From assembly GCF_900187645.1 (NCBI RefSeq), contig NZ_FYEE01000008.1:186001-250000 (forward strand): a stretch of 64,000 nt of DNA, given 5' to 3'. Origin of the DNA: Pseudomonas sp. Irchel 3E20 (GTDB lineage Bacteria; Pseudomonadota; Gammaproteobacteria; Pseudomonadales; Pseudomonadaceae). A model generated the notes under the pieces. It was not told where the DNA came from and did no database searches. It saw nothing but the letters and a program-made list of their open reading frames with translations. Both the position numbers and the translations under genes were made by a program. Each line of letters starts with the position of its first letter. Position 1 is the first letter of the stretch. Positions 8,583 through 16,710 of the stretch are shown in pieces.

Positions 8583-9544
8583 GGTGTCTCCCGAAAATGT
8601 TGATAGCCCCGGGTTGCCGGGGTGATGTCGTGTCCGGCGGCGTCCAGCAGCGTCACGCCCTGCCCCGCCACCACGTGGCCGATGACGTGCACCGGCCAGC
8701 CCTGGGCCTGCAACGGCGCCAGTTCGGCAACCGGCAGGGTAAAGGCCAGGATGTAATCGTCACCACCGCTCAACGCCGCCGCCTGCGCACCTTGCAGCCC
8801 GAGGAACGCCACCAGCGCCGGGCTTAGGGGTACACGCTCGCGCTCAATCTGCAAGCCTACGCCAGAGGCCTTGGCGATATGCCCGCAATCGGCCAGCAAA
8901 CCGTCGGAAATATCCAGCGCGGCCGTGGCCCGGCCCCGCAACGCCTGGCCCAGCGCCAGTTGTGGCTGAGGCGACCAGTACTGGGCCAGCAAGGGCTCGG
9001 CGATGGCCGCATCGGCCGTGCGCTGGCCCAACACCAGGGGCAATGCCCCCGCCGCCCGGCCCAGGTCGCCGCCCACGCAGAGCAGGTCACCCGCCCGTGC
9101 GCCGCTGCGGGTCAGGGCCTGGCCCGCGGGCACCCGGCCGAACACGGTGAGGGTCAGGCTCAACGGGCCGCGGGTGGTGTCGCCGCCCACCAGGCTCACG
9201 CCACAGGCCTGGGCCATGCGGTTCAAACCACGGGCATAGGCGTCCAGCCACTCGGCGGTCACCGTCGGCAGGGTCAGGGCAAGGGTAAAGGCAATGGGGG
9301 TGGCGCCCATGGCAGCCAGGTCACTGACCGCCACGGCCAGCGAGCGCTGGCCGAGCAGGAAAGGCTCGCACGGATCGGCAAAATGCACGCCGGCGACCAG
9401 GGTATCGGTAGAAATGGCCAACTGCTCCCCGGGGGGAACCGCCAGCAGGGCGCAGTCGTCGCCGATCCCCAGTGCCACGCCCTCGCCGGCCCGCGCACAA
9501 GGCGCGGCGGCGAAGTAATGACGGATCAGCTCAAACTCGCCCAT
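8579..9544 (-). CDS. thiL: Thiamine-monophosphate kinase
   Basis: 321 residues from ATG 9544 (MGEFELIRHYF), matching family N-termini; a longer start six codons upstream begins right after the nusB stop and cannot be excluded. Phosphorylates thiamine monophosphate to thiamine diphosphate, the cofactor of Dxs encoded 6 kb away. Visible features: GIGDDCALLAVPPG (Mg-ATP site, about residues 22-35), AVSDLAAMGA (about 70-80), SLVGGDTTRGPLSLTLTVFG (about 115-135) and ALDISDGLLADCGHI (about 205-220). Confidence 0.95.
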   Translation of the reverse strand: MGEFELIRHYFAAAPCARAGEGVALGIGDDCALLAVPPGEQLAISTDTLVAGVHFADPCEPFLLGQRSLAVAVSDLAAMGATPIAFTLALTLPTVTAEWLDAYARGLNRMAQACGVSLVGGDTTRGPLSLTLTVFGRVPAGQALTRSGARAGDLLCVGGDLGRAAGALPLVLGQRTADAAIAEPLLAQYWSPQPQLALGQALRGRATAALDISDGLLADCGHIAKASGVGLQIERERVPLSPALVAFLGLQGAQAAALSGGDDYILAFTLPVAELAPLQAQGWPVHVIGHVVAGQGVTLLDAAGHDITPATRGYQHFRETP

Positions 9545-9562
9545 GGCGCACGCCAGCGCCAA

Positions 9563-10063
9563 TCAGCGCTTGAACGCCTTCACTTCGGCTTCACGCAGGC
9601 GCGGGGCCAGTTTGTCGAGCACGCCGTTGACGAACTTGTGGCCGTCGGTGGAACCGTAGACCTTGGCCAGCTCGATGCCTTCGTTGATGACCACACGGTA
9701 AGGCACATCGACGCGCTTGATGAGTTCCCAGGTGGACAGGCGCAACACCGCCAGTTCAACCGGGTCCAGCTCTTCGATGGTGATGTCCAGGCAAGGCGCG
9801 AGGGCCTCGTCGATCTCGGTCTTGTTGGCCGGGACGCCGTGCAGGATCTCGCGGAAGTAGCCGGAGTCGACATCGGTGAAGTCGTTATCGACCCGGAACT
9901 GCGCTTCGATTTCGTTCAGCGAAGTTTTGGCCATGTGCCATTGGTACAGCGCTTGGGTCGCGAGCTGACGGGCCTCGCGACGCTTGACGCTCTTGGATGG
10001 CTTGCCAGCGTCCGCAGGTTTCGGATCGCGCGGGTTGAAACGATCGCTTTCGTCGCTAATCAC
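9563..10063 (-). CDS. nusB: Transcription antitermination factor NusB
   Basis: 166 residues, GTG start overlapping the ribH stop (GTGA), with GGAGG just upstream. The all-helical NusB fold begins near residue 27 with KRREARQLATQALYQWHM and ends with YGSTDGHKFVNGVLDKLA. NusB with NusE (S10, encoded here at 45156) binds boxA RNA for rRNA antitermination. The N-terminal 25 residues are a charged extension longer than the E. coli protein. Confidence 0.96.
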   Translation of the reverse strand: MISDESDRFNPRDPKPADAGKPSKSVKRREARQLATQALYQWHMAKTSLNEIEAQFRVDNDFTDVDSGYFREILHGVPANKTEIDEALAPCLDITIEELDPVELAVLRLSTWELIKRVDVPYRVVINEGIELAKVYGSTDGHKFVNGVLDKLAPRLREAEVKAFKR

Positions 10064-10536
10064 TTGGCCTCCAACTGCGCCAGCAGGCTGACCATTTCCA
10101 GGGCGGACAGGGCAGCTTCGGCGCCTTTGTTACCGGCCTTGGTGCCGGAACGTTCGATGGCTTGCTCGATGGAGTCGACAGTCAGCACGCCAAACGCAAC
10201 CGGCACGCCGAACTCCATGGACACCTGGGCCAGGCCCTTGGTGCATTCGCCTGCCACGTATTCAAAGTGCGGAGTGCCGCCGCGAATGACTGCGCCCAGG
10301 GCGATGATCGCTGCGTATTCGCCCTTTTGCGCGACTTTCTGCGCCACCAGCGGAATCTCGAAGGCGCCCGGGGCGCGGATCAGGGTGATATCGCTTTCGC
10401 TCACGCCATGGCGAACCAGGGCATCAACGGCGCCACTGACCAGGCTTTCAACCACGAAGCTGTTGAAGCGGCCAACGACGAGCGCGTAGCGGCCCTTGGG
10501 GGCGATGAAGGTACCTTCGATGGTCTTGAGGGTCAT
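10060..10536 (-). CDS. ribH: 6,7-dimethyl-8-ribityllumazine synthase
   Basis: 158 residues. Condenses the ribityl-pyrimidinedione with 3,4-dihydroxy-2-butanone 4-phosphate to give lumazine, the penultimate riboflavin step. Motifs: GRFNSFVVESLVSGA near residue 22, PGAFEIPLVAQKVA near 57, ALGAVIRGGTPHFEYVA with the catalytic His near 90, and FGVLTVDSIEQA near 115. It overlaps nusB by four bases and lies 92 bases after ribBA. Confidence 0.97.
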   Translation of the reverse strand: MTLKTIEGTFIAPKGRYALVVGRFNSFVVESLVSGAVDALVRHGVSESDITLIRAPGAFEIPLVAQKVAQKGEYAAIIALGAVIRGGTPHFEYVAGECTKGLAQVSMEFGVPVAFGVLTVDSIEQAIERSGTKAGNKGAEAALSALEMVSLLAQLEAK

Positions 10537-10558
10537 TCGACAAATCTCTTAAAGAGCC

Positions 10559-10582
10559 GGGACGCGCCTTTTTGCGCGTCCC
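10559..10582 (-). other. Strong hairpin between ribBA and ribH
   Basis: GGGACGCGC (10559-10567) and GCGCGTCCC (10574-10582) pair perfectly over nine bases around a six-base loop inside the operon. No T-run follows in the direction of transcription, so an mRNA stability or processing role is likelier than termination. It is too small to be an FMN riboswitch. Confidence 0.6.
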
Positions 10583-10628
10583 TCGGTGATATTTGAACCG
10601 CGAACAAGGGGCGGAAAACGCCCGGCCT

Positions 10629-11720
10629 TTATTCGGAGGGCACGTATTCTACAACTTCCAGGTCGAAACCGGATATCGCATTAAATTTCATTGGCGCGCT
10701 CATCAGGCGCATCTTGCGCACGCCCAGGTCCCGCAGGATCTGCGAACCGGCCCCGACAATGCTGTAGGTGGTCGGTTTTTTCGCCGGCGCCTGGTCCGCG
10801 GTTTCGCGGATATGGGCCAGCAACACATCGCCATCGAGGGGGTGGCCGAGCAATAGCACCACGCCGCTGCCGGCCTGGGCCACTGCGGCCATGGCGGCCC
10901 GCAGGCTCCAACGCCCTGGTTGCTTGACCAGCAGCAGGTCGCGCAAGGGGTCCATGTTGTGCACGCGCACCAGGGTCGGTTCTTCGGCGCAGATGTTGCC
11001 CAGGGTCAGGGCCATGTGCACGTCGCCTTCGACCGAATCACGGTAGGTCACCAGGTTGAACTGCCCCAGTTCGCTGTCCAGCGGCTGCTCGGCAATCCGC
11101 TGAACGGTACGTTCGTGGATCATCCGGTAGTGGATCAGGTCGGCAATGGTGCCGATCTTGATGTTGTGCTCGGCGGCGAACGCCTCCAGTTCTGCGCGGC
11201 GGGACATGGTGCCGTCGTCGTTCATCACTTCGCAGATCACGCCGCTGGGCTCGAACCCGGCCATGCGCGCCAGGTCGCATGCGGCCTCGGTGTGGCCGGC
11301 GCGGGCCAGGGTGCCGCCCGGCTGGGCCATCAGCGGGAAGATGTGGCCGGGGCTAACGATGTCTTCGGCCTTGGCGTCCTTGGCGGCGGCGGCCTGCACG
11401 GTGCGGGCGCGGTCAGCGGCGGAAATGCCGGTGGTGACGCCCGTGGTGGCTTCGATGGAGACGGTGAACTTGGTGCCGAAACCCGAGCCGTTGCGCGGCG
11501 ACATCAGCGGCAACTTGAGCAGTTCGCAGCGCTCGCGGCTCATGGGCATGCACACCAGGCCCCGGGCGTGCTTGACCATGAAGTTGATGTCTTCGGCCTT
11601 GCAGCATTCGGCGGCCATAATCAAGTCGCCTTCGTTCTCGCGGTCTTCGTCATCCATCAGGATGACCATCTTGCCTTGGCGGATGTCTTCGACCAGTTCT
11701 TCGATGCTATTGAGCGCCAC
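10629..11720 (-). CDS. ribBA: RibBA: 3,4-dihydroxy-2-butanone 4-phosphate synthase with degenerate GTP cyclohydrolase II domain
   Basis: 363 residues from GTG 11720 (ALNSIEELVEDIRQG), chosen because AGGGGGTG lies just upstream; a longer ATG start at 11756 would overlap ribE. The N-terminal RibB domain (about 1-200) is intact: MDDEDRENEGDLIMAAE near residue 22, then GHIFPLMAQPGGTLARAGHTEAACDL. It makes the four-carbon unit of riboflavin. The C-terminal half keeps the cyclohydrolase II fold outline but lacks the zinc cysteines: where RibA has SECLTGD...CDCG, this has VHNMDPLRDLLLVKQPGRWS. The GTP-opening reaction must then come from ribA at 6573-7190. Cotranscribed with ribE, 16 bases apart. 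Confidence 0.95.
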   Translation of the reverse strand: MALNSIEELVEDIRQGKMVILMDDEDRENEGDLIMAAECCKAEDINFMVKHARGLVCMPMSRERCELLKLPLMSPRNGSGFGTKFTVSIEATTGVTTGISAADRARTVQAAAAKDAKAEDIVSPGHIFPLMAQPGGTLARAGHTEAACDLARMAGFEPSGVICEVMNDDGTMSRRAELEAFAAEHNIKIGTIADLIHYRMIHERTVQRIAEQPLDSELGQFNLVTYRDSVEGDVHMALTLGNICAEEPTLVRVHNMDPLRDLLLVKQPGRWSLRAAMAAVAQAGSGVVLLLGHPLDGDVLLAHIRETADQAPAKKPTTYSIVGAGSQILRDLGVRKMRLMSAPMKFNAISGFDLEVVEYVPSE

Positions 11721-11736
11721 GCGGCACCCCCTTGGT

Positions 11737-12402
11737 TCAGGATTTGAGATAGCCATTGGCGGCTAGAAAGCTTTCGGTGATCTTGCCGGGCGCGGCAGGC
11801 TCGGCGGCTTTATCGCCCAGCAGCAAGCGCTCCAGATAACGTGCAAGCAAGTCAACTTCCAGGTTGACCTCACGCCCCGGCCGGTAGTCGGCCATGATGG
11901 TCTCGGCCAGCGTGTGGGGGACGATGGTCAATTCGAATTCAGCGCCATTGACTGCGTTGACCGTCAGGCTGGTGCCATCGACGGTGATCGAGCCTTTGTG
12001 GGCGATGTACTTGGCCAGTTCCTTGGGCGCGCGGATGCGAAATTGAATGGCGCGGGCGTTTTCTTCCCGTGCAATCACCTCGCCCACGCCGTCAACGTGG
12101 CCACTGACCAGGTGCCCACCTAAGCGGGTGGTGGGGGTCAGGGCTTTTTCCAGGTTGACCCGGCTGCCGGCCTTCAACTGGTGGAACGCGGTGCAGTCCA
12201 GGGTTTCGCGGCTGACATCGGCCCAAAAACCGTCGCCGGGCAGCTCCACCGCGGTCAGGCACACGCCGTTGACGGCGATGCTGTCGCCCAGTTTGACGTC
12301 GCCCAGGTCGAGCTTGCCGGTTTCAACATAGACCCGCACATCGCCGCCCTTGGGGGTCAATGCGCGGATGCTGCCGATGGATTCGATGATGCCGGTGAAC
12401 AT
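11737..12402 (-). CDS. ribE: Riboflavin synthase, alpha subunit
   Basis: 221 residues from ATG 12402 with GAGGAGAA upstream. Dismutates two lumazine molecules to riboflavin and the pyrimidinedione. It contains two repeated lumazine-binding domains: the first begins MFTGIIESIGSI with SIAVNGVCLTAVEL, and the second has GGHLVSGHVDGVGEVI near residue 100 and GSITVDGTSLTVNAV near 140. The final 20 residues, with GDKAAEPAAPGKITE, are a linker-like tail. It lies 45 bases after ribD. Confidence 0.96.
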   Translation of the reverse strand: MFTGIIESIGSIRALTPKGGDVRVYVETGKLDLGDVKLGDSIAVNGVCLTAVELPGDGFWADVSRETLDCTAFHQLKAGSRVNLEKALTPTTRLGGHLVSGHVDGVGEVIAREENARAIQFRIRAPKELAKYIAHKGSITVDGTSLTVNAVNGAEFELTIVPHTLAETIMADYRPGREVNLEVDLLARYLERLLLGDKAAEPAAPGKITESFLAANGYLKS

Positions 12403-12447
12403 GGGGTTCTCCTCGAGAACAGGCCTGCGCCAGGCCAAAGGCCGCGA

Positions 12448-13581
12448 TTATACGCCTGCGTTCGGCAGCGGGATCGCAGTGACCCGCCAGTCATCGCCGA
12501 CCGCACGCATTTCAGTGATTTTCAGCTGCGGCGCGTCTTTCATCTGCGCCAGCGGCCAGTCGAGCAACGGCCGGCCGGTGGAGCCGAGGAACTTGCCGGC
12601 GATGAATATCTGGTATTCGTCCACCAGGCCCTGGCGCGCAAAGGCCCCGGCCAGGCGCGGCCCCGCTTCCACCAGCACGTCGTTGACGCCCCGGGCGGCC
12701 AGTGCCTGTAGCAACGCGTGCAAATCGACCTGGCCTTCAAGGCCCGGCACGATGAGGCACTCCGGCCCAGTGGCGTATTGCTCCTCGATGGCCACGCAGG
12801 TGGCGACCAGTACCGGGCCGGCCTTGAAGAACGGCGCGTCCAGCGGCACCCGCAAGCGCCCGTCCACCAGCACCCGCAGCGGCGGGCGGCTCATGGCCAG
12901 GGCGGTGTTTTCAGCGTCCAGGCCCAGTTCGGCGGCACGCACGGTCAGGCGCGCGTCGTCGGCCAGCACGGTGTCGGCGCCGGTCAGCACCACGCTGGCC
13001 TCGGCCCGCAGGCGTTGCACCGCCGAGCGCGCGGCAGGGCCGGTGATCCATTGGCTCTCGCCGCTTTCCATGGCGGTGCGCCCATCCAGGCTCATGGCCA
13101 ACTTGACCCGCACAAAGGGTAAACCGTGTTCCATGCGCTTGAGAAAACCGCGGTTGAGCGCCCGCGCTTCGCCTTCGAGCACGCCGCTGTGCACCGCGAT
13201 CCCGGCCTGGGCCAGGCGCTGCAAACCGCGCCCGGCAACTTCCGGGTTGGGGTCCTGCATGGCCGCGACCACCCGCGCCACCCCGGCCGTCACCAGCGCA
13301 TCGGCGCAGGGCGGCGTGTGGCCGTGATGGCTGCACGGTTCCAGGGTGACGTAAGCCGTGGCGTCGCGGGCCTTGGCGCCAGCGGCGCGCAGGGCGTGGA
13401 CTTCGGCATGGGGCTCGCCAGTGCGCACGTGCCAGCCTTCGCCGACCACCTCGCCGTCGCGCACGATCACGCAACCGACACGGGGGTTGGGGTGGGTGGT
13501 GTAGAGGCCTTTGCGCGCCAATTCCAGGGCTCGCGCCATGTAGTGGGCGTCGAGGACGGCTTGCTCTGGAGAAAGGCTCAT
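12448..13581 (-). CDS. ribD: Bifunctional riboflavin deaminase/reductase
   Basis: 377 residues. N-terminal cytidine-deaminase-type domain (about 1-150) with zinc ligands in GEPHAEVHAL (near residue 53) and VTLEPCSHHGHTPPCADAL (near 78-96). The C-terminal dihydrofolate-reductase-like domain (about 155-370) begins VRVKLAMSLDGRTAM. It deaminates and reduces the pyrimidine intermediates of riboflavin synthesis. Its ATG overlaps the nrdR stop (ATGA). Confidence 0.97.
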   Translation of the reverse strand: MSLSPEQAVLDAHYMARALELARKGLYTTHPNPRVGCVIVRDGEVVGEGWHVRTGEPHAEVHALRAAGAKARDATAYVTLEPCSHHGHTPPCADALVTAGVARVVAAMQDPNPEVAGRGLQRLAQAGIAVHSGVLEGEARALNRGFLKRMEHGLPFVRVKLAMSLDGRTAMESGESQWITGPAARSAVQRLRAEASVVLTGADTVLADDARLTVRAAELGLDAENTALAMSRPPLRVLVDGRLRVPLDAPFFKAGPVLVATCVAIEEQYATGPECLIVPGLEGQVDLHALLQALAARGVNDVLVEAGPRLAGAFARQGLVDEYQIFIAGKFLGSTGRPLLDWPLAQMKDAPQLKITEMRAVGDDWRVTAIPLPNAGV

Positions 13582-14042
13582 TCTTTGGCGGGCTCCCGGG
13601 CCAGGCGATCGATTTCTTCGCGGAACTCGTTGAGGTCCTGGAAGCGGCGATACACCGAGGCGAAACGGATATAGGCGACTTCATCCAGCTTTTGCAGCTC
13701 AGCCATCACCAGTTCACCGACCACCAGGGACTTGACCTCGCGCTCGCCGGTGGCGCGCAGTTTGTGCTTGATGTGGGCCAGGGACGACTCCAGGCGCTCG
13801 ACACTCACCGGGCGTTTTTCCAGGGCGCGCAGCATCCCGGCGCGCAGCTTCTCTTCGTCGAACGGCTGGCGGCTGCCATCGCTCTTGATAAGGCGCGGCA
13901 ACACCAGTTCGGCGGTTTCAAACGTGGTGAAGCGCTCACCGCAGGCCAGGCATTCGCGGCGGCGGCGGACCTGATCGCCTTCGGCGACCAGACGGGAATC
14001 GATGACCTTGGTGTCGTTGGCACCGCAGAAGGGACAGTGCAT
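13578..14042 (-). CDS. nrdR: Transcriptional repressor NrdR
   Basis: 154 residues from ATG 14042; upstream in-frame extension lacks family similarity. A zinc ribbon of four cysteines (CPFC at residues 3-6, CLAC near 31-34) is followed by the ATP-cone domain starting at LVLPRLIKSDGSRQPFDEEK. It represses ribonucleotide reductase genes in response to (d)ATP. It is the first gene of the rib operon by overlap with ribD, an arrangement common in Proteobacteria. A Shine-Dalgarno sequence is not obvious. Confidence 0.97.
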   Translation of the reverse strand: MHCPFCGANDTKVIDSRLVAEGDQVRRRRECLACGERFTTFETAELVLPRLIKSDGSRQPFDEEKLRAGMLRALEKRPVSVERLESSLAHIKHKLRATGEREVKSLVVGELVMAELQKLDEVAYIRFASVYRRFQDLNEFREEIDRLAREPAKE

Positions 14043-14071
14043 GGTGGCAGGCAACAAAAAAAGGGAGGGCC

Positions 14072-14099
14072 ATGGTAGCGCATCCCGGTGGCAAGACAA
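14072..14099 (-). promoter_or_regulatory. Candidate sigma-70 promoter of nrdR-rib operon
   Basis: Reading the minus strand, TTGTCT (14094-14099) and TACCAT (14072-14077) are 16 bases apart, about 30 bases before nrdR. Each matches the consensus at four of six positions, so this is a weak call in a 129-base divergent intergenic region. Confidence 0.35.
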
Positions 14100-14171
14100 G
14101 CCATAGGCTTTGCGGTATACAGACGGGCTACGCTGTACCGCACACAACACTTCGCTTTGCTGGAGCTTCAC

Positions 14172-14636
14172 ATGCCGCTACGTCCCCTCGTTTTGCTCAG
14201 TCTGGTCGGCCTCCTGGCGGCGTGCAGCAGTGAGGCGCCCAAGCCCGCCGAACCCAAGCCCGGCCCCGCCAGCACCCAGGCGCAGAAAAAAGCCCACAGC
14301 GCCGCCGACCTCGGCCCGTTGCCAGCCTTCCAGCGCGAACTGAGCGGCAGCCTGCAAAACGTCCCGGCGGGGGCGGAAGTAGAGCTGGCGCTGCTGGTGA
14401 TCGACGACCGTGGCCGCCCGCAGCAGTTGCTCGCCAGCTCCAGCCTGATCGGCAATAACCAGGCCCTGCCGTTTCGCCTGCGCTTCAACCCCGAAGCCTT
14501 CCCCGGTGGCGCGCGCGTCGAGTTGCGTGGGCGCGCCAGCCAGTCCGGGCAATTGATCCTGCACCTGCCGGCGCTGCGTATCGAGCAACCCACCACCCAG
14601 GCCCTGGGCGCGCTGCAACTCGTCAAAGCGCCATGA
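14172..14636 (+). CDS. YbaY/YscW-family outer-membrane lipoprotein
   Basis: 154 residues from ATG 14172, with TGGAG upstream. The N-terminus is a lipoprotein signal with lipobox LLAACSS (Cys near residue 17), followed by a Pro/Ala/Lys-rich linker (about 20-45). The remaining domain (about 55-145) has the YbaY/YscW pattern: VELALLVIDDRGRPQQLLAS, then ALPFRLRFNP and LRGRASQSGQLIL. The function of the family is unclear (a pilotin-like beta fold in YscW). Serine rather than Asp follows the lipid Cys, which favours the outer membrane. It overlaps the methyltransferase gene by four bases. Confidence 0.8.
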   Translation: MPLRPLVLLSLVGLLAACSSEAPKPAEPKPGPASTQAQKKAHSAADLGPLPAFQRELSGSLQNVPAGAEVELALLVIDDRGRPQQLLASSSLIGNNQALPFRLRFNPEAFPGGARVELRGRASQSGQLILHLPALRIEQPTTQALGALQLVKAP

Positions 14637-15289
14637 CCGCACCGTTCGACCTGCAACAGGCCCTGGCTCAATTGCTGGGGGACGCGCGCCTGGTGCCCTG
14701 CCCGCTGCCGGGCACCGACCTCAAGCTGTGGCTGATCGATGGCGACAACATGGACCGCGCCTTCAGCCCGGAAGAAACCCGGCGCATCCTCCATGAACCG
14801 CCGTACTGGAGCTTCTGCTGGGCCAGTGGCCTGGCGCTGGCGCGCTACCTGGCGCAACACCCGCAGTGGGTGCGCGGCAAGCGCGTGTTGGATTTCGGCG
14901 CCGGCTCCGGCGTGGCGGGGATTGCCGCGGCCAAGGCCGGGGCGCTGGAAGTGGTGGCCTGCGACCTCGACCCCTTGGCGCTTGCCGCGTGCCAAGCCAA
15001 CGCTGCGCTCAACGGCGTGACCCTGGGCTACTCGACGGATTTTTTCGCCGAAGCCGACCGCTTCGACCTGATCCTGGTCGCCGATGTGCTGTACGACCGT
15101 GCCAACCTGCCGCTGCTCGACGCCTTCTTGAGCCGCGGCCGCGAAGCCCTGGTGGCCGACTCGCGGGTACGGGATTTTCGCCACCCGCTGTACACCCGCC
15201 TGCTGATGCTCCAGGCCATGACCCTGCCGAACCTGGCCGAACCGGAAGAATTCCGCCATGTCAGCCTTTACCACGCGCAGCGCGGCTAA
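14633..15289 (+). CDS. Class I SAM-dependent protein methyltransferase (ETFB-lysine/PrmA-like)
   Basis: 218 residues. The Rossmann SAM-binding motif VLDFGAGSGVAGIAAAKAGA lies near residue 85, the acidic second motif VVACDLDPLALAA near 106, and the post-motif region LILVADVLYDRANLPLLDAF near 145. This pattern is that of the methyltransferase-16 group, which includes the ETF-beta lysine methyltransferases. The actual substrate cannot be read from the sequence. Its ATG overlaps the stop of the lipoprotein gene, so they are coupled. Confidence 0.85.
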   Translation: MTAPFDLQQALAQLLGDARLVPCPLPGTDLKLWLIDGDNMDRAFSPEETRRILHEPPYWSFCWASGLALARYLAQHPQWVRGKRVLDFGAGSGVAGIAAAKAGALEVVACDLDPLALAACQANAALNGVTLGYSTDFFAEADRFDLILVADVLYDRANLPLLDAFLSRGREALVADSRVRDFRHPLYTRLLMLQAMTLPNLAEPEEFRHVSLYHAQRG

Positions 15290-15381
15290 CGCCTACAGGG
15301 TTTCGCCGCAGCCACTCGACCTACCGGCCACCCCCCGCCACGCCGTATAGTGCGCCCATCCACGTTTTGCGAGATTGCCCC

Positions 15382-16254
15382 ATGAGCCAGGACACCCCCT
15401 ACATCTTCGACGCCACCACTGCCGACTTCGATCAAACGGTGATCGAGGCGTCGTTCCATAAACCCGTGCTGGTGGATTTCTGGGCCGAGTGGTGCGCGCC
15501 GTGCAAGGCGCTGATGCCCATGCTGGCGCAGATCGCCGAGAGCTATCAGGGTGCGTTGCTGTTGGCCAAGGTCGATTGCGATGCCGAGGCAGACATCGTC
15601 GCCCGCTTCGGCATTCGCAGCCTGCCCACCGTGGTGCTGTTCAAGGATGGCCAACCGGTGGACGGCTTTGCCGGGGCGCAGCCGGAGTCGGCTGTGCGCG
15701 CCCTGCTCGAACCCCATGTGCAAATGCCACCACCGGCGGCGGCCGACCCCTTCGAGCAGGCCCAGGCCTTGTTCGACAGCGGCCGTTTCGCCGACGCCGA
15801 AGCCGCGCTCAAAGCGCTGCTGGGAGAAGACAACACCCACGCCGGCGCGCTGATTCTCTACGCCCGTTGCCTCGCCGAACGGGGCGAATTGGGCGAGGCA
15901 CAAACCGTGCTCGACGCAGTCAAGAGCGACGAGCACAAAGCCGCGCTGGCCGGGGCCAAGGCGCAAATCACCTTCCTGCGCCAAGCGGCCGACCTGCCGG
16001 ACGCCGCCGACCTGAAAACCCGCCTGGCGCAAAACCCGCAGGACGATGAAGCGGCGTATCAACTGGCGATCCAGCAACTGGCGCGCCAGCAGTACGAAGC
16101 GGCCCTGGAAGCGTTGCTCAAGCTGTTCGTGCGCAACCGCAGCTACAGCGAAGGCCTGCCCCACAAGACCCTGCTGCAAGTGTTCCTCCTGCTGGGCAAC
16201 GATCACCCGTTAGTGACCACCTACCGGCGCAAGCTGTTCGCCGCGCTGTACTAG
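15382..16254 (+). CDS. cnoX: Thioredoxin-TPR co-chaperone (CnoX/YbbN family)
   Basis: 290 residues from ATG 15382. A thioredoxin domain (about 1-110) contains VDFWAEWCAPCKALMP, with both active-site cysteines near residues 38-41, and FGIRSLPTVVLFKDGQPV. The C-terminal half (about 115-285) is helical with TPR-like units (AQALFDSGRFADAEAALKAL; LARQQYEAALEALLKLFVR). CnoX protects proteins from oxidative aggregation and hands them to GroEL. E. coli CnoX has SQHC and no oxidoreductase activity; the CAPC here suggests the protein may be redox active. It converges with, and overlaps by four bases, the minus-strand orphan gene. Confidence 0.9.
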   Translation: MSQDTPYIFDATTADFDQTVIEASFHKPVLVDFWAEWCAPCKALMPMLAQIAESYQGALLLAKVDCDAEADIVARFGIRSLPTVVLFKDGQPVDGFAGAQPESAVRALLEPHVQMPPPAAADPFEQAQALFDSGRFADAEAALKALLGEDNTHAGALILYARCLAERGELGEAQTVLDAVKSDEHKAALAGAKAQITFLRQAADLPDAADLKTRLAQNPQDDEAAYQLAIQQLARQQYEAALEALLKLFVRNRSYSEGLPHKTLLQVFLLLGNDHPLVTTYRRKLFAALY

Positions 16255-16604
16255 TCCACCCAGCTATAAAGCGGCGTATCCCCGCCGCTCACCACCTTGA
16301 CCCCGGCGCTATGGCGCAAGCGCACCAACAGGCGCTTGCCCGCCGCCGCGCTGCCGGTCAGGCTTTCGAGCCGGGCCAGCAAATCCGGCCCGCTCAGTTG
16401 CCCGGCCTGGCGCAGCAGGTCCTGCGCGATCAGCCACAAGGCATCATCCTGGTTCACCGGTTTGCCCGCCGTGCTGGCGGCCGGCGCGGCTGCCTCGACC
16501 TTTTCCACCTGCAACTGGCCACCCAGGCGCGCCCAGTCTTGCTCATCCAGTTCCAGGGTCAAATCCACCGGCCAATCGCCGATGCTTCCACGAATCCGCA
16601 ACAT
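16251..16604 (-). CDS. Small conserved hypothetical protein
   Basis: 117 residues from ATG 16604 (MLRIRGSIGDWPVDLTLEL), with GAGG eight bases upstream; an earlier ATG at 16685 would extend into the regulatory gap. Two parts are visible: an N-terminal beta-rich piece (1-35) with DEQDWARLGGQL, and a C-terminal helical piece (about 55-117) with DDALWLIAQDLLRQAGQLSG. No signal peptide or membrane segment. I do not recognise a family. It is divergent from the DUF2796 operon across a 122-base region that carries the Zur-like box, and could share that control. Confidence 0.75.
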   Translation of the reverse strand: MLRIRGSIGDWPVDLTLELDEQDWARLGGQLQVEKVEAAAPAASTAGKPVNQDDALWLIAQDLLRQAGQLSGPDLLARLESLTGSAAAGKRLLVRLRHSAGVKVVSGGDTPLYSWVD

Positions 16605-16622
16605 AGGGTCTGCCTCATATTT

Positions 16623-16641
16623 GTGGCGGGCATGCTCCCAC
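16623..16641. repeat. Degenerate REP-like palindrome
   Basis: GTGGCGGGCATGCTCCCAC is an imperfect palindrome resembling the core of the REP elements elsewhere in this window. It lies in the divergent region between the small orphan and the zinc-type operon. Confidence 0.4.
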
Positions 16642-16687
16642 GCAGCTTGCGTAACGCCAAGCAGAGGGGCACACTCCGCGACCAATC

Positions 16688-16710
16688 GTTATAAGATTAC
16701 ATAACATTTC
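16688..16710 (+). promoter_or_regulatory. Candidate Zur operator
   Basis: GTTATAAGATTAC (16688-16700) matches the gammaproteobacterial Zur core GTTATANTATAAC at 10 of 12 defined positions. It is immediately followed by ATAACATTTC (16701-16710), which equals the right flank of the extended consensus. It lies 17-39 bases before the start codon of the His-rich DUF2796 gene, a position suited to repression. Orthologues of the downstream operon in P. aeruginosa (PA4063-PA4066) are zinc-responsive. Confidence 0.6.

Noticed and set aside
12403..14171. FMN riboswitch for the riboflavin operon
   Set aside because: Gaps upstream of ribE, ribD and ribBA are at most 45 bases, and the nrdR upstream gap does not show the conserved RFN helices.
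14866..15381. Upstream extension of the cnoX frame
   Set aside because: It overlaps the methyltransferase gene in another frame; the CnoX family starts at ATG 15382.
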